In this document: one piece after another, positions 51,095 to 61,344 of the stretch
Numbering within the stretch: the first letter of the stretch is position 1
Layout: the number at the start of each line of letters is the position of its first letter
NCBI GenBank assembly: GCA_037953745.1
Contig: JBAKBP010000784.1
Coordinates: 186,001 to 250,000, forward strand
DNA: 64,000 bases
Direction: 5' to 3'
Source of the DNA: Lithodes maja
Taxonomy: Eukaryota; Arthropoda; Malacostraca; Decapoda; Lithodidae
Made by a program: the position numbers and the translations under genes
The notes under the pieces: model-generated
Database searches by the model: none
Told to the model about the DNA's origin: nothing
What the model saw: only the letters and a program-made list of their open reading frames with translations

Positions 51095-51597
51095 TTGTTG
51101 TTGTTGTTGTTGTTGTTCCCTAAGCTACCTGGCCGAACAGCCCCGAGTCCCTGAGGAAGGCCGTGGCCACGGTCGGGCTTTCCCACAGAGCTCTCAAAGA
51201 GTGTAAATTGTGTTGTTGGCGTAAGTAGTTGTGTGAAATGCAGTCTTCTATGATGTGTTTAATGGTATGGGGTGCTGTGTTACAACCCGGGCAGGTGTCG
51301 ACGACGGAGTCATCCAGTCTCTTCTGATAGCTCAGAAGAGCCGGATGGTGTCCGCATCTCAGCCTGGCCAGGTGGACTCTGTCCTCGCGAGGAAGGGAGG
51401 ATTCAGAAGGATGGATTTCGGGAGGTCGTGCTTGCAGCTGCGTGTTGTCTGTGAGTGAGTGAATGGAACGGCGAGTGATATGAGTATGGATGTGCTTCCG
51501 GAAGTTGGTTTGGGGTGGGCAGGGAGGGAGAGAAGACAGTATTTGTGTGTGATAGCGTGTGCTGGGTGTTGTTTTGATATTTCTTGGTGTCTGTTTT
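51095..51597 (-). mobile_element. LINE 3' end, second copy in FoxP intron
   Basis: Same 3' end and (AAC)n tail as 49456-50006, same orientation, with substitutions and small indels that break the reading frame. TTTTTGTT-like sequence flanks both sides and may be the target duplication. The two lie 1.1 kb apart. Confidence 0.8.
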
Positions 51598-51704
51598 TTT
51601 GTTAGTTTTGTAGTGTTTGTTTGTTAGAGTCAGCTGTGACAATATATATTTAGTAGTACAGAATCATTATTATAATTATTATAGTATCAATGCTCATGTA
51701 GTAA

Positions 51705-51870
51705 TGTACACCCTATGTGGTGGATTGTGTTCTTTCATTTCATAAATTTAATTTAGTAAGCGTTGTTTCCACATAGCGATTTTGATATGTTGTTTTGACT
51801 TTATATTGTCTTTGTCCCAGTTTTGGTTTGACTTTGTTTGCAAGTTTTACATTTTAATTTAAAGTAATGC
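51705..51870 (+). repeat. Unclassified repeat, inverted partner of 41930-42095
   Basis: Shares TGTACACCCTATG, GGATTGTGTTCTTT and AAGCGTTGTTTCCACATAGC with the reverse complement of 41930-42095. Confidence 0.7.
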
Positions 51871-52620
51871 CTTATTTTCCTAAGCTTGTCTCTGTAATAG
51901 ACCATTTGTTGAAGTTAAATATCAAAATAGAAGTACACTCGACCAAAAAACAGTCTTTACACTGGTGAGCTGTAAATAATCTAGTGTGAACGGAATGAAT
52001 CGGGTGAAACATAAGTCTGTGAGGTATTATCATAAGATTTTGACCCACTTCCAGAATGTTTAGAGCGTTAGTGTAAAGATTGTTTTTTGGTCGAGTGTAC
52101 AGTAATGCATCAGTTTACTAAGCTAGGGTCTGTAGTAGGTCCATGTCTTCAAGTTTTTGTTTGTTATTCTGAGTGCTGTACAGAGTTCCTTATAATATAT
52201 ATATTGATAGTATCAAACTATGAGTTATGAGTTAGTTTTGTAAGCTACAGGTTCTGCAATAGGTCCATGTGTTGAAGTTTCTGTTTGTTAGACCGAGAGC
52301 TGTGACAAGATTTCCCCTTATTAATTCTTGTACTTCTGTTTCCACCATGGAATGAATGATGGGAAGTTTGTCTCTAGAGGTCCCAAACTCCCCCCCCCCC
52401 CCACCCCCACCCCCTGGGCCGGTCCCCCCCTCTCCTCTCAGTCTCTCTGCTGTGTGTGTTGTGTCCCGGGTCTGCTACTCACAGACACTTTGCTTCTTTT
52501 TTTGTTACCACCAGTAAAAAGCTCCTTTTTGAGTTACCCTGCCAAGCTGGCATGTGGCTCCCCTCCACCCGGCTGTCTTTACTGTCTACTGAGCCGCCTG
52601 GTCAGTCTACCAGAAAACCA
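51871..52620 (+). other. FoxP intron with C-rich tract
   Basis: 52385-52430 is C-rich. ACCAAAAAACAGTCTTTACACTGG near 51945 and its inverse GTAAAGATTGTTTTTTGGTCGAGTG near 52075 (each read in shorter matching blocks) form a small inverted repeat (~135 bp). The open frame at 52328-52663 is compositional. Confidence 0.4.
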
Positions 52621-52874
52621 ACCAGTTAACCCTTTCAGCATAGAAGAGGCATTTTTGTTTTAATTTATTATGGCTTTCATTATATGATTAGTTTTTTTAG
52701 CATAGGAAGGCTCTATGGGTATTAAATAAGTAAATCGTACACATAAGCCCTTCCTCAGCCCAAAATGTTGCCATTTAGGATGTAAGACTGAAACCACATT
52801 ATCTGTGGATGAGGCAGCCTTTGTACTTGTATGTACAGTATGTTTATGATAACCAGAATATAATTAAGAAAGGC
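52621..52874 (+). mobile_element. Family A MITE half and flank
   Basis: TTAACCCTTTCAGCATAG, then GGCTTTCATTATATGATTAG and GGAAGGCTCTATGGG. A one-sided copy of family A. Confidence 0.5.
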
Positions 52875-52884
52875 ATCTACATAC

Positions 52885-53265
52885 CGGGTGGATGGGACTC
52901 GTTAGCCTTAGTCGGCAACTCATCTAGGGGAGACAACCTTATACAAATCCGGGTGGATGGGATTCGTCAGCCTTGGTTGGCAACCTGTCTAGGGGAGTAA
53001 ACCTGATACAAATCCGTACTGCTTACCTAAGGGTAAGGCAGGTTAGTGGATGGATTAGCCGAACACCACTGTAAAAAAAATAGTGCTAACAAGATACACA
53101 GAGGGCCTCGGAGTCGGACGGATCCTAAATTGAGTGGTCAATCCTGTAAGTCCTTCACTAAACTGGCTCGGGTTGTCCCTCTCACAGGGAATAGGTCCGC
53201 TTGGGGGCATTCTGTGTATGGCCACCCTCATAAGGGGAGTAAGGCATCTGGCAATAGATAGATAG
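52885..53265 (+). mobile_element. RTE-type short element, 10-bp TSD
   Basis: ATCTACATAC is duplicated at 52875-52884 and 53266-53275. It starts with two ~65-bp tandem units (GGGTGGATGGGACTCGTTAG... and GGGTGGATGGGATTCGTCAG...). It ends GGCCACCCTCATAAGGGGAG, GGCATCTGGCAATAG and ATAG repeats, like 4921-4979 and 39400. It is non-coding, so it is a SINE-like or internally deleted RTE. Confidence 0.85.
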
Positions 53266-53299
53266 ATCTACATACTGGTATATAGCTTATAGACAGGAG

Positions 53300-53424
53300 G
53301 CTGACCAATTAAGTACTATAATACCTTTCTTCACTTTATTCTGGTTATCAATAGTCAATTGTATTCAGCTTAGGAAGGAGCTCCTGGAATATATGGGGAT
53401 AAACCACCTTATTTGACCCTTCAG
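53300..53424 (+). other. Family A MITE fragment
   Basis: CTTTATTCTGGTTATCAATAG and CAGCTTAGGAAGGAGCTCC match the family A half. Confidence 0.5.
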
Positions 53425-53623
53425 CCAACTAACTAACTGGAGTGGATAGCGCCTTGACTTCCTACCCAGGAGTCGGCGTTTGATCCGCGCTTGGGCATGA
53501 AGGTTTTTTCCACTAACCCTGGTTGGTACCATCTCCCTTGAGTACAGGGATGGGGTTATGGTCTCTGTTGGCCATTACAGGGACTGTTCGGCCAGGCAGC
53601 TTTGGGAACAACAACAACAACAA
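53425..53623 (+). mobile_element. tRNA-derived SINE with (AAC)n LINE tail
   Basis: tRNA-like head (A box near 53441, B box TTTGATCCGCG near 53489). The body AAGGTTTTTTCCACTAACCC to GGGATGGGGTTATGG resembles the body of the SINE at 1558-1800. The 3' end ACTGTTCGGCCAGGCAGCTT is followed by (AAC)n, as in the LINE ends at 49456 and 51095. Confidence 0.8.
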
Positions 53624-53734
53624 CAGCGCTATTGAATCTTGAAGGAGAGAAAGTGCACTTAATGAAAGATCTGACTAGTAAAATTATTATCATTAGTCAA
53701 TTCTCGCAGATTCTTTCCAAACTGAACAACATTG

Positions 53735-54180
53735 TATAATGCTTGCTAAGTTTAGTACAGTGATGCCTTTTTTTATGGCTATCATTATACAATTTAATTA
53801 AGTTTAAGAAAGATCTGGGAAATGAAGGCTGTATTGAGATGGTATTTACCCATTGAATTCCTATAGCTCCTAAGCTGTATATAATCAGTATTGATAGCCA
53901 GAATAACACAAAGAAAGATTTGATAGTGTTGTACTGGTTAACCTCTTATGCTTATGAGAAATAAGTAACATGCTTATTATTATTATTATTATTATGTACA
54001 GTATACATAATTATATGCCTTTCTTGAGTGCATTCTGGCTATCATAAGATGATTTTATTCAATATAGAAAAGGTCTACTGGTAGGTTTTACCTATTTGAT
54101 TCCCAGAAAGAATCTCCCATTAAAAAACAAATCTAATGTTAGCCATAATAATACTTCAGAAAAATTAATCCTCTGTAGTG
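53735..54180 (+). mobile_element. Two diverged family A MITEs
   Basis: 53735-53945 and 54015-54185 each show GGCTATCAT(T/A)A then an inverted GATAGCCAGAATAA or TAGCCATAATAA. An (ATT)n run lies between at 53977-53993. Confidence 0.55.
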
Positions 54181-54194
54181 TTAGCTGTTAACTG

Positions 54195-54260
54195 GTTGCC
54201 TTCCTTAAGGACTCGGGGCTGTTCGGCCAGGCAGCTTAGGGAACAACAACAACAACAACT
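54195..54260 (+). mobile_element. ~65-bp LINE 3' tail insertion
   Basis: CCTTCCTTAAGGACTCGGG, GCTGTTCGGCCAGGCAGCTT, GGGAA and (AAC)n: only the last ~65 bp of the LINE seen at 49456. AACTGGTTG precedes and follows, a likely target duplication. Confidence 0.8.
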
Positions 54261-54709
54261 GGTTGTGTTTGGGTGTTTGGGACCGTGTGGTTGAGTGGGT
54301 GAACAACCGAGTGGTGGCTGCTGTGTCTTGGCCAGTCAGGACAAAGCCTGGTCTCTTGATGCTCATAGTGTAGATCGTTTACTCCTTTATTTATTCATTA
54401 CATTTGCATGGTGCCACAGCCGAGTACTGAACAGTTGAGAGAAATTTGTATTTTTTTAATCGTCAGTTTATTTAATCTTTATTTATGAATCTGCAGCATG
54501 ATAGCGAGTAACATTTTTAAAAATCAATTTGACTGCACTGTAGCCAGTGTAACATTTACCAGTATTATTTTAGGCAAGTAACAACAATTAGCTGCTGCTT
54601 TTGGCTGCTCAATAGATCCAGGAATAATCCATTTTATTTTTTATTATTATTTGTTGTTTTAGTTATTGATTTGCTTTGTGCTTACTGTCTTGTGTATTGT
54701 TCCGTTTAG
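54261..54709 (+). other. End of FoxP intron
   Basis: AT-rich. Ends TTGTTCCGTTTAG, the acceptor of the next exon. Confidence 0.5.
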
Positions 54710-54834
54710 AATGCCGTCCGCCACAACCTGTCCCTTCACAAATGTTTCATGCATGTGGAGAACGTGAAGGGAGCTGTCTGGACTGTGGATGAAGTGGAGT
54801 TTTACAAGAGGCGACCCCAATGCTGCGCTACTGG
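54710..54834 (+). CDS. FoxP: FoxP forkhead exon A (canonical recognition helix)
   Basis: A 125-bp exon between TTCCGTTTAG and the strong donor GTATGT. It encodes NAVRHNLSLHKCFMHVENVK, then GAVWTVDEVEFYKRRPQ. This is the recognition helix and wing of a canonical FoxP forkhead, including the DNA-contacting Arg-His of RHNLS. It joins in phase to the exon at 48092-48193 (ETWK|NAVR). It leaves phase 2, so a downstream exon outside the recognised set must follow; none was found before 57 kb. It is an alternative to exon B, 281 bp downstream. Confidence 0.95.
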
Positions 54835-55115
54835 GTATGTTGCCCCCATCACAACCCCGACCATATATACCAACTCATGCCCACCATCGCCCCCCCTGCT
54901 CTCACCACCCTCCCCCTACCTCTCTCACACACCCACCCACTGTCTTGGTGGAGGTAGAGAGCAGGAGGTGCTGCTTCTCTGTATGTTTCACCCCAGGGGC
55001 CTTATCTTATGGGCGAGTGGTTGGGCTTTTTTTCACCTTTATTTTTCCTCTTTAGAGTTTTTCTTGTGCTTTAACTTTTCTCTCTTTTTCTCTAATGTCA
55101 ATATCGGTGGGCCAG

Positions 55116-55430
55116 AATGCGATCCGCACCAACCTCTCGCTGCACAAGTGTTTTGTGCGCTACGAGGACGACTTTGGCTCGTTCTGGATGGTAGATGACG
55201 CAGAGTTTGTGAAGCGGCGGCACCTGTCTCGCGGTCGCCCCAGGAAATATGAACCCACCACCCCACCACCACCACCACCACCACCCCCTCCACCCGGGGC
55301 TGCCCCAGGGGTTACAAGTGGCCTTCCAAGCCACTTTCCTGCCCCTCTCAGGCCCGCCCCTGCCCCCACAGTAAGCACTGCTCACTGGCTCACCGGGCGG
55401 GTGGGGAATGTCCACCCCTTTGGTCACTAG
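55116..55430 (+). CDS. FoxP: FoxP forkhead exon B (alternative recognition helix)
   Basis: Begins after GTGGGCCAG with NAIRTNLSLHKCFVRYEDDF, then GSFWMVDDAEFVKRR and the basic tail GRPRKYEP, then a poly-Pro tract. It starts at the same forkhead position as exon A and so must be spliced instead of it. His of RHNLS is Thr here (RTNLS). It either uses the donor at 55371 (GTAAGC) or runs on to the stop at 55428-55430, making a terminal exon. Phase differs from exon A, favouring different C-termini. Alternative FoxP DNA-binding exons are known in insects. Confidence 0.93.
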   Translation, partial: NAIRTNLSLHKCFVRYEDDFGSFWMVDDAEFVKRRHLSRGRPRKYEPTTPPPPPPPPPPPGAAPGVTSGLPSHFPAPLRPAPAPTVSTAHWLTGRVGNVHPFGH

Positions 55431-56569
55431 ACTCCGCCGTCCGCCCTCATGCTCCCCCCCTCCCCCACCACCACCAGCCCCCCACCCCTCCCACCTGACT
55501 TACACCAACTCATGCCCCTTTACCCCCATAATAGTCCCTTATACACACTATACTACGTGATAGTGCTTACCCAGTCTTATTGAACAACTGTTACAGTATA
55601 TGAATTCTATACACTATACAACTGGATAAACAACATACCACATGATATTTAACAGGCCCTCATAGTTACTGTATTCAGTCATAATTTACAGTATTCTCAG
55701 TTTTACAGCTGTTGTCAGAATTCACTCTAATGTGTTTACAATCAAGTGTTTATTGGTTATGTAGATATAGTATACGACTACAATTTAAAGAAGGTTTTGT
55801 ACTAAGTGAGAGCAACACAAATAGTTACAGTAACCTATTAAAGGCTACAAATTTTAAGTAATAAGTTAGTCACTCCCTCCCATAAGGCCATGAGAGAACT
55901 AGGTTCTAATTTGTTTTCCTTTGACTTTATGTACTTTAAGATATGGATAGTTAGGTTATAAATCCCTTAGTTATTCATTGATAATAATAGTTATTTAGGA
56001 TAATTCAAATCTGGTATAAGACTTATCTTATAGCTAAATATTCAGTTTTTTATTGTAGAGATAATTGCAACTTTTTTGCCATCTATTGCATATAATTAGA
56101 TGCCTTGCTGCCTCCTGGGAATGCCCCAATGAGGGGTTGACAATCCACTCATTGCTTTCACAAAACTGGCCACAGTGCATATATTAGACATTTCTTAATA
56201 GCTTTATATACTTGTTTCATAATATATGCCCTCCAAGTTTCCTATATACAGTATACAGTACTGTAGTTGGTATGTGTGTACTGTCTCTTAAGAAGTTCTA
56301 TTTTAGTATTCTGCTGACCTATCTTCCTACCATGATAACATACAATTCTCTATTAACTGTCTTCCGTCAATTTATTCTTCCACTCCATATTTCATAATTG
56401 CACCTCAGAACTAACAAAACATTTTAACTCCATCTCGTCCAGCAACTAATCACCTGTTTATAACTTGTATACACTACATTACAATTTATTCTTTTCTGTT
56501 AGGATATCTGATAACATTAACTGAATCACCAATCATCATCACCTCCTTTTTACCCCCTGTTGTTTCAAC
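55431..56569 (+). other. FoxP 3' region or intron
   Basis: C-rich then AT-rich. If exon B is terminal, this contains its 3' UTR; no well-placed AATAAA was singled out. No repeat or ORF is supported. Confidence 0.4.
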
Positions 56570-56849
56570 CACTGTGGGGCTATTGGCTTGTCAATCATAT
56601 ATGGTGTCAATCCCTAGTCGCATGAGCAATGTTAGCAACGAAATGTATCAGTGGAAATTCCCTGCGCGACCGAAGCCGCTCCAAGGACCCGTGCCCCCAG
56701 GGAGGGGGCAGGGGATGGTTGTGACGGTTTGGCTCCCGAAACTGCTCCCCGCGGCCGGCATCCGGTTTTCCTCCACTGGTCGTTGATTTTGTCTTCGGCC
56801 GTGGAGGGTCGGCAACAATCTCAAGCACTCGCCCGCCTGTGGCCTAGAC
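56570..56849 (+). other. GC-rich repeat scrap
   Basis: GGCTCCCGAAACTGCTCCCC and related words sit in a GC island unlike its flanks. It may be part of the LINE that follows, but no motif is recognisable. Confidence 0.3.
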
Positions 56850-57175
56850 AACATAAGCAACATACACCTCAGACACCTGGGACCACAAGGCATACAACAA
56901 GCACTCACTAACATATCAAACTACAGCTATTCACACAACACAATACCAGACATTTGGAAGCATGGTATCATCATCACATTCCCCAAACCCAACAAAGACC
57001 CCACGCTACCCTCCTCGCACCGCCCCATCACACTCCTTTGCTCCCCCTCCAAAGTCATGGAACGCCTAGTATTACAACTAATTACACCTGACCTACCCCT
57101 AGCTCCAACACAACATGGCTTTAGGCCACTGCACTCCACAAACACTCTTCTCACAGCAACAAAAGTAAACTAAGG
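56850..57175 (+). pseudogene. Jockey/I-like LINE RT fragment
   Basis: One frame reads HNTIPDIWKHGIIITFPKPN, then SSHRPITLLCSPSKVMERLV and PTQHGFRPLHSTNTLLTA. These are RT motifs 0-2 (W..G....PKP.KDP....S.RPI.LL and QHGFR..HST). Catalytic motifs downstream are missing; the frame stops at TAA near 57170. A Jockey/I-type LINE fragment ending where the piggyBac region begins. Confidence 0.8.
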
Positions 57176-57816
57176 TTAATCTCGCTTAATATATTACCTA
57201 CATTAATCAAACATATATAGAAATGAGCGCCTTACCTTGCTGCGTAGAATGGCGTTGAGTAGAGCTCTCTAGCTCAACTGGTTCCGGAGTGATGGTGATG
57301 GAATTGGAGGTAACTATTGCCGCGTATTTACCTTGGCGCGTCCGAACACTCAACCGCGGCCCCGGCTACGACGCCCAGTTGCACTCGTCGCTCCACCCGC
57401 AATTATGCCGGGAAGCGATTTGATAGTGTTTTATTGGTTATTCTGTCATTTATTATAGTTATGTTATTTTCACTCAAAGTTATTTATATGAACTTATTTG
57501 TGTCTCTGTCACTTATTACTTTGTTTTATTATTATTATTATGATTATTAGTGTCACTTTCACTGGACTTTGATAATTGGTAGTGTCATTTCCCCTTTTAT
57601 GTATTGTTAGGTAAGCTAATAATATATATAGTGTCACTGTCACTTGTTCATATTGTTATGAAGGCACTTATTATTACTTGTGTGTGTCTCTTTCACTTAT
57701 ACTTAGTTTTATTATTATTATACTGTCACTTTGACTGGCCTAGGCTTATTGAGTGTCATTTTCACTTATTTATTGTTAGAAATATATATTTTAGTGTCAC
57801 TTTCACTTGTTCATAT
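57176..57816 (-). mobile_element. piggyBac element 3' region, left side
   Basis: 57252-57290 (TGGCGTTGAGTAGAGCTC and following) matches the interior of the family C MITE at 29294, which places this side inside the piggyBac element. 57440-57816 is a degenerate series of GTGTCACTTTCACT-type units and (ATT)n. The expected left terminus CCCT(T/C)CTGGCCCGGG was not found, so this end seems lost or replaced. Confidence 0.55.
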
Positions 57817-57824
57817 TGTTGTTG

Positions 57825-58330
57825 TTGTTGTTGTTCCCCAAGCTGCCTGGCCGAACAGCCCCAAGGCCCCGAGCAATTCCAAGGCCATAACCGAGTGACC
57901 CCACAGAACCCTCCCCGCCGACCACAATAAAGCCTGGGTGACCGAAGCCACTCCATGGCGGGGAGCTGAGGAGGGTGCGGAAACGCCCGGGAAACCAAAG
58001 CTCCACCCAGGGCCCTGTGCCCCTCAGCAATTATGAAGGGAAAGCTGAGGGGCAAGGGAAAAATGTGATGCATTGACTTCCAATCTTGGTAGATTGGGAG
58101 GTCAATCCACGGAAGAGACGCCGTCACTTGAGATCTAGAAAATATATAAGTTAAAGGAACAGTCAGAGTAAGCTATGGGTATGGCAGAGATTGCTCAGCT
58201 CTCACTCTGATAGACCAGCCCATCACCACATGACTAGAACCCAATCCTCTCAGCATCAGCTAGGAAAGGCCCTAGAAAGCCGCCTTTGGCGGGGGGATAG
58301 CTCCCCTATTTCAACCTCTTTCGGGGTTGG
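57825..58330 (-). mobile_element. 517-bp-type SINE-like element in piggyBac 3' region
   Basis: Full copy with (AAC)n tail at 57825-57837 and the GC-rich 5' end at 58325-58338. CTTGTTCATATTGTT occurs on both sides, a ~15-bp target duplication. The open frame on it (57762-58127) is conserved between copies only because the copies are similar. Confidence 0.85.
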
Positions 58331-58462
58331 GCACCCGCCAACTTGTTCATATTGTTATTGAAGGCACTTATTATTACTTATGTGTCCTTTTCACTTATAC
58401 TTAGTTATATTATTATTCTTAGCCTACATTTGAGTGTCACTTTCACTGTTGTCACTTCCACT

Positions 58463-60670
58463 TCAAAAGTTTGTTAGAGTGTGGAAGTCGTTGAAGCAGG
58501 TGCCAGCACACAGTCCAACTTGACACTCGAGGCATTCCCAAGTGGTTTTTGTGGGTTTGTGGGGTCTGCGAGTTGTGTGGCTGCACACATGGCACCTCTT
58601 CTGACTCCTAACGTTACTACCTGGTGCTTTGAAAGGAAGGGCGTTGAGCTGCTGCTTCCTGAAAAATTCAGCACACCCCGTTCTGTCCAGCTGGCCTGGT
58701 CCTTGTAGTGGCCTCCCTGGTGTAGCCGCATGTATAGCCAGGAGCTCAAGTAGCACCTGCTTGTGGAACTTCCGCAGGGACTTGTACTTCTTGGCTCCTG
58801 GAGTCCTCAGACGGTAGATGTTGTAGGCATTGAGGACCGACATATCTACCGTATGCAGGATAAACTTCTTGTACCACCTGCAAGATGTTCGCAGGCAGTC
58901 GATGAAGCCCATCTGCATGTCGGACTTGTCAACGAGGTGCATGTTGAGGTTATAATCCAGGACAGCAGCTGGTTTTTGGATGGGGTTCTTGGTTCTTCGG
59001 TCCACCTTCCCTGTGGCGACCATCTGGGCCTTGTGGCATGTGGTGAGGAGGTTGACCTTGCGCTGGTCATGCCAGTGGATGGAGAGGATGGGGCCACTCT
59101 TCTTGTGGAAGATGTCCGCCTTCTTCGTCTTGGTTGGGTAGCCTGGCATGCCCTTCCTCTTGCCCTTGACTGTGCCGACAGTTCCGGTCTTGCGGTCATG
59201 GAGGTACTTGGTCAGGAGAGGCGACGTGTAATAATTTTCTGTGTAGAGGATGTGGTTTTTATTGAAGTGCCTCTCCATCATTTTCTTCACTACAGCGCCA
59301 CCAAAACCAATGAGGGGGTCAGTCTCAATTTCTCCAGCCTTGCCGCTGTAGACTATAAAGTCCAGCACATACCCCGTCAAACAGTCGCAGAGGACGAAGA
59401 GCTTGATGCCGAAGCGGTGTCTCTTGGACGGGATATACTGTCGGAAGTGCAGCCTACCACGGAACAGGACCAGAGACTCGTCGAGGCACATCTTCTGGAA
59501 AGGAATCAGGTATGTGGTGAACCGATGACGTATCATGTCATACAGCTTCCTGATCTTCCATAATGAGTCGGGAAGGTGGACTGCCATGTTGTTTGTCAGG
59601 TGGAGATAGGAGAGGATGTCGAAGTACCTGTCCCTGGACATGTATTTGCCAAATGCTGGAGTCGTTATGATGTCGCTAGTGATCCAGTAGTCGGCCAGAA
59701 CGTGCTTCCTTATATGTGTCATCAGCATTGTGAGTGCCAAGAACACATATAGTTCTGCCACAGTGACAGCTCTCCATGCCACCATCTTGGCACTGGTCTT
59801 TCTCCCAAGAATGTTGGCACAGATAGCATGGTGGTGATTTGTCTCTTTGACGAGGTATTCCATGACTTCATTGTCATAGAAGCCACAGAAAAGTTCACTG
59901 GGGGTAGCATCTGGGCCACAGGGATATGCTGGTGACACCCCGGAACCCATCTGTACCTCGTCAAAGGCAGGACAATCTGGCTCAAAATCAGCCCCATCTG
60001 TCCACACAAACAGGTCGGATGCTGATGCTCGAGGACGTGCAGGTGCAGCAGGCACACGCCCGGGACGCCCTGGCATACGCCCTTGGCCACGCGGACGCCC
60101 TGCATGCCCACGCCCACGCCCAGGGGCAGCGGCGTCGGCAGACTGACCACGTCCACGACCTCGCCCTCTCGCTCGTCTTGTCGGGACTTCCTCTTCCTGT
60201 TCCTCTTCCTCTTTCTCCTCAGGCGACGTCAGGTCATCTGGGGCAATGTTGGGGTCGTCAGCATCCTCTTCAGGAGACAATTCTGGTGAAGAAGTGACCG
60301 GGCGTCGGCGGTGTGGGGCGCGGGAGGCTGCGGGAGCTTCAACAATGGGAGCCTCAGCCTCGGGAGTTGGGCTCCTTTTGCGGCGAGCCGAGGGCTTCTC
60401 CGCAGCAAATAATGCTCTGCGGTGTGTTGAGCGCTGTGGCACATCACCAATACCACTTGAAGAGGCCCTTTGGTCATCCTGAAGGAGAGATGAAGCCGAG
60501 GGCTGTGGGTGACCCACGCGGCGTCCCGGGTCAAGGCGTCGGGACAATGGAATGCGGGTGGTTGCTAGGCCAGGGTCGGCGTCATTATCACTATCTTCAG
60601 CTTCCCTATGCTTTTCTGCGGCTGCCCTGCGTGCTTTTTTAGCTGCACTTTTCACCAACGATTGTTTTTA
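58463..60670 (-). CDS. piggyBac-type transposase
   Basis: The frame is open from 60667 down to the stop at 58463 (about 731 codons from a TTG at 60658). A charged, Pro/Arg-rich N-terminal part with RGRGRGRG and acidic EEKEEEEQEEE precedes the DDE_Tnp_1_7 domain (ELFCGFYDNEVMEYLV onward). Active-site blocks: MCLDESLVLFRG (Asp268 of the insect enzyme), LYTENYYTSPLL (the Asp346 position is Glu) and VDKSDMQ (Asp447 region). The C-terminus has a Cys-rich domain (RCHVCS, CLECQVGLC, CFNDFH). An in-frame TAA separates it from the N-terminal frame. Probably defective or read through. Confidence 0.9.
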
Positions 60671-61162
60671 GAAATATTTGCCCACTTTCAAGGGCGTACG
60701 GGCAGGCAAAGGGGAAGGTCCTGGGCTAGGGCTAGGGCTAGGCTTAGGCCTAGGCTGACCTAGCAAAGATGGCGAGGGGGTAGGCCTAGGTTCTAGCACA
60801 CTGGGAAGCTCAATGGCACCTTCCTGAAACACTTCCACATCAGGATCATCACTACTGTCTCCCCCCTCAAATAAATCGACATTATCGTCGTCTCCAAAGC
60901 CCACGAAATCGTCATCTTCACTTGCATTTATGAATAGTACCTTGTCCACCAAGCTTTCGCCACTGCTCTCTTCACTATCAAAAAGTTGTCGCTGTATAGC
61001 ACTATCACTCAACAAACGCTTAACTTTCTTTCGTTGAGCTTTCTTCTCGGTTGCAACAGGCGTTGAAGTTGCGAGCGGGGTAGCACTGGGGCCCGCGGGA
61101 GGTTGCAGCGAATCGGACACGTCGGAAATTTTTTTTTCAGTATTACTCGCTATGGCGGCCAC
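60668..61162 (-). pseudogene. piggyBac transposase N-terminal region
   Basis: In the same frame as the transposase but ended by TAA at 60668-60670, ten bases before the next open codon run. It is acidic and Ser/Pro-rich (LFDSEESSGESLVDKV, ASEDDDFVGFGDDDNVD, PSPSPSPGPSP), typical of piggyBac N-termini. No ATG occurs in the frame, which starts at a GTG after several upstream codons. One stop lost from an ancestral frame, or a small intron, would explain the layout. Confidence 0.7.
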
Positions 61163-61340
61163 GTACGAACTGATAACACTAGTAGTTGAGGCTTGGTGGC
61201 GCCGCGGTCGCTCCTACAATGCAAAATTTGGCCACGCGAATTTTGAAGCATGCTTTCAAGCACAAGGATTCTAAAATGACATCCGGGTACCGGCCCTTTT
61301 TTTTTGGTGTCCTTAGGAAATGACACCCGGGCTGGAAGGG
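61163..61340 (-). mobile_element. piggyBac element right end
   Basis: Ends GACACCCGGGCTGGAAGGG next to TTAA at 61341-61344, with a second ATGACATCCGGGTACCGG copy about 40 bp inside. Matches the terminus of the 29138-29618 MITE. Confidence 0.85.
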
Positions 61341-61344
61341 TTAA

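Noticed and set aside
54749..55198. 149-codon frame running through FoxP exon A into the intron
   Set aside because: Only the first part is in the FoxP frame; the intron after GTATGT is out of homology and exon B starts anew at 55116.
55098..55427. Trp/Gly-rich - strand frames
   Set aside because: Antisense of FoxP exon B and its poly-Pro tract.
58763..59563. 266-codon + strand frame opposite the piggyBac transposase
   Set aside because: Antisense shadow; the - strand frame has all family motifs.
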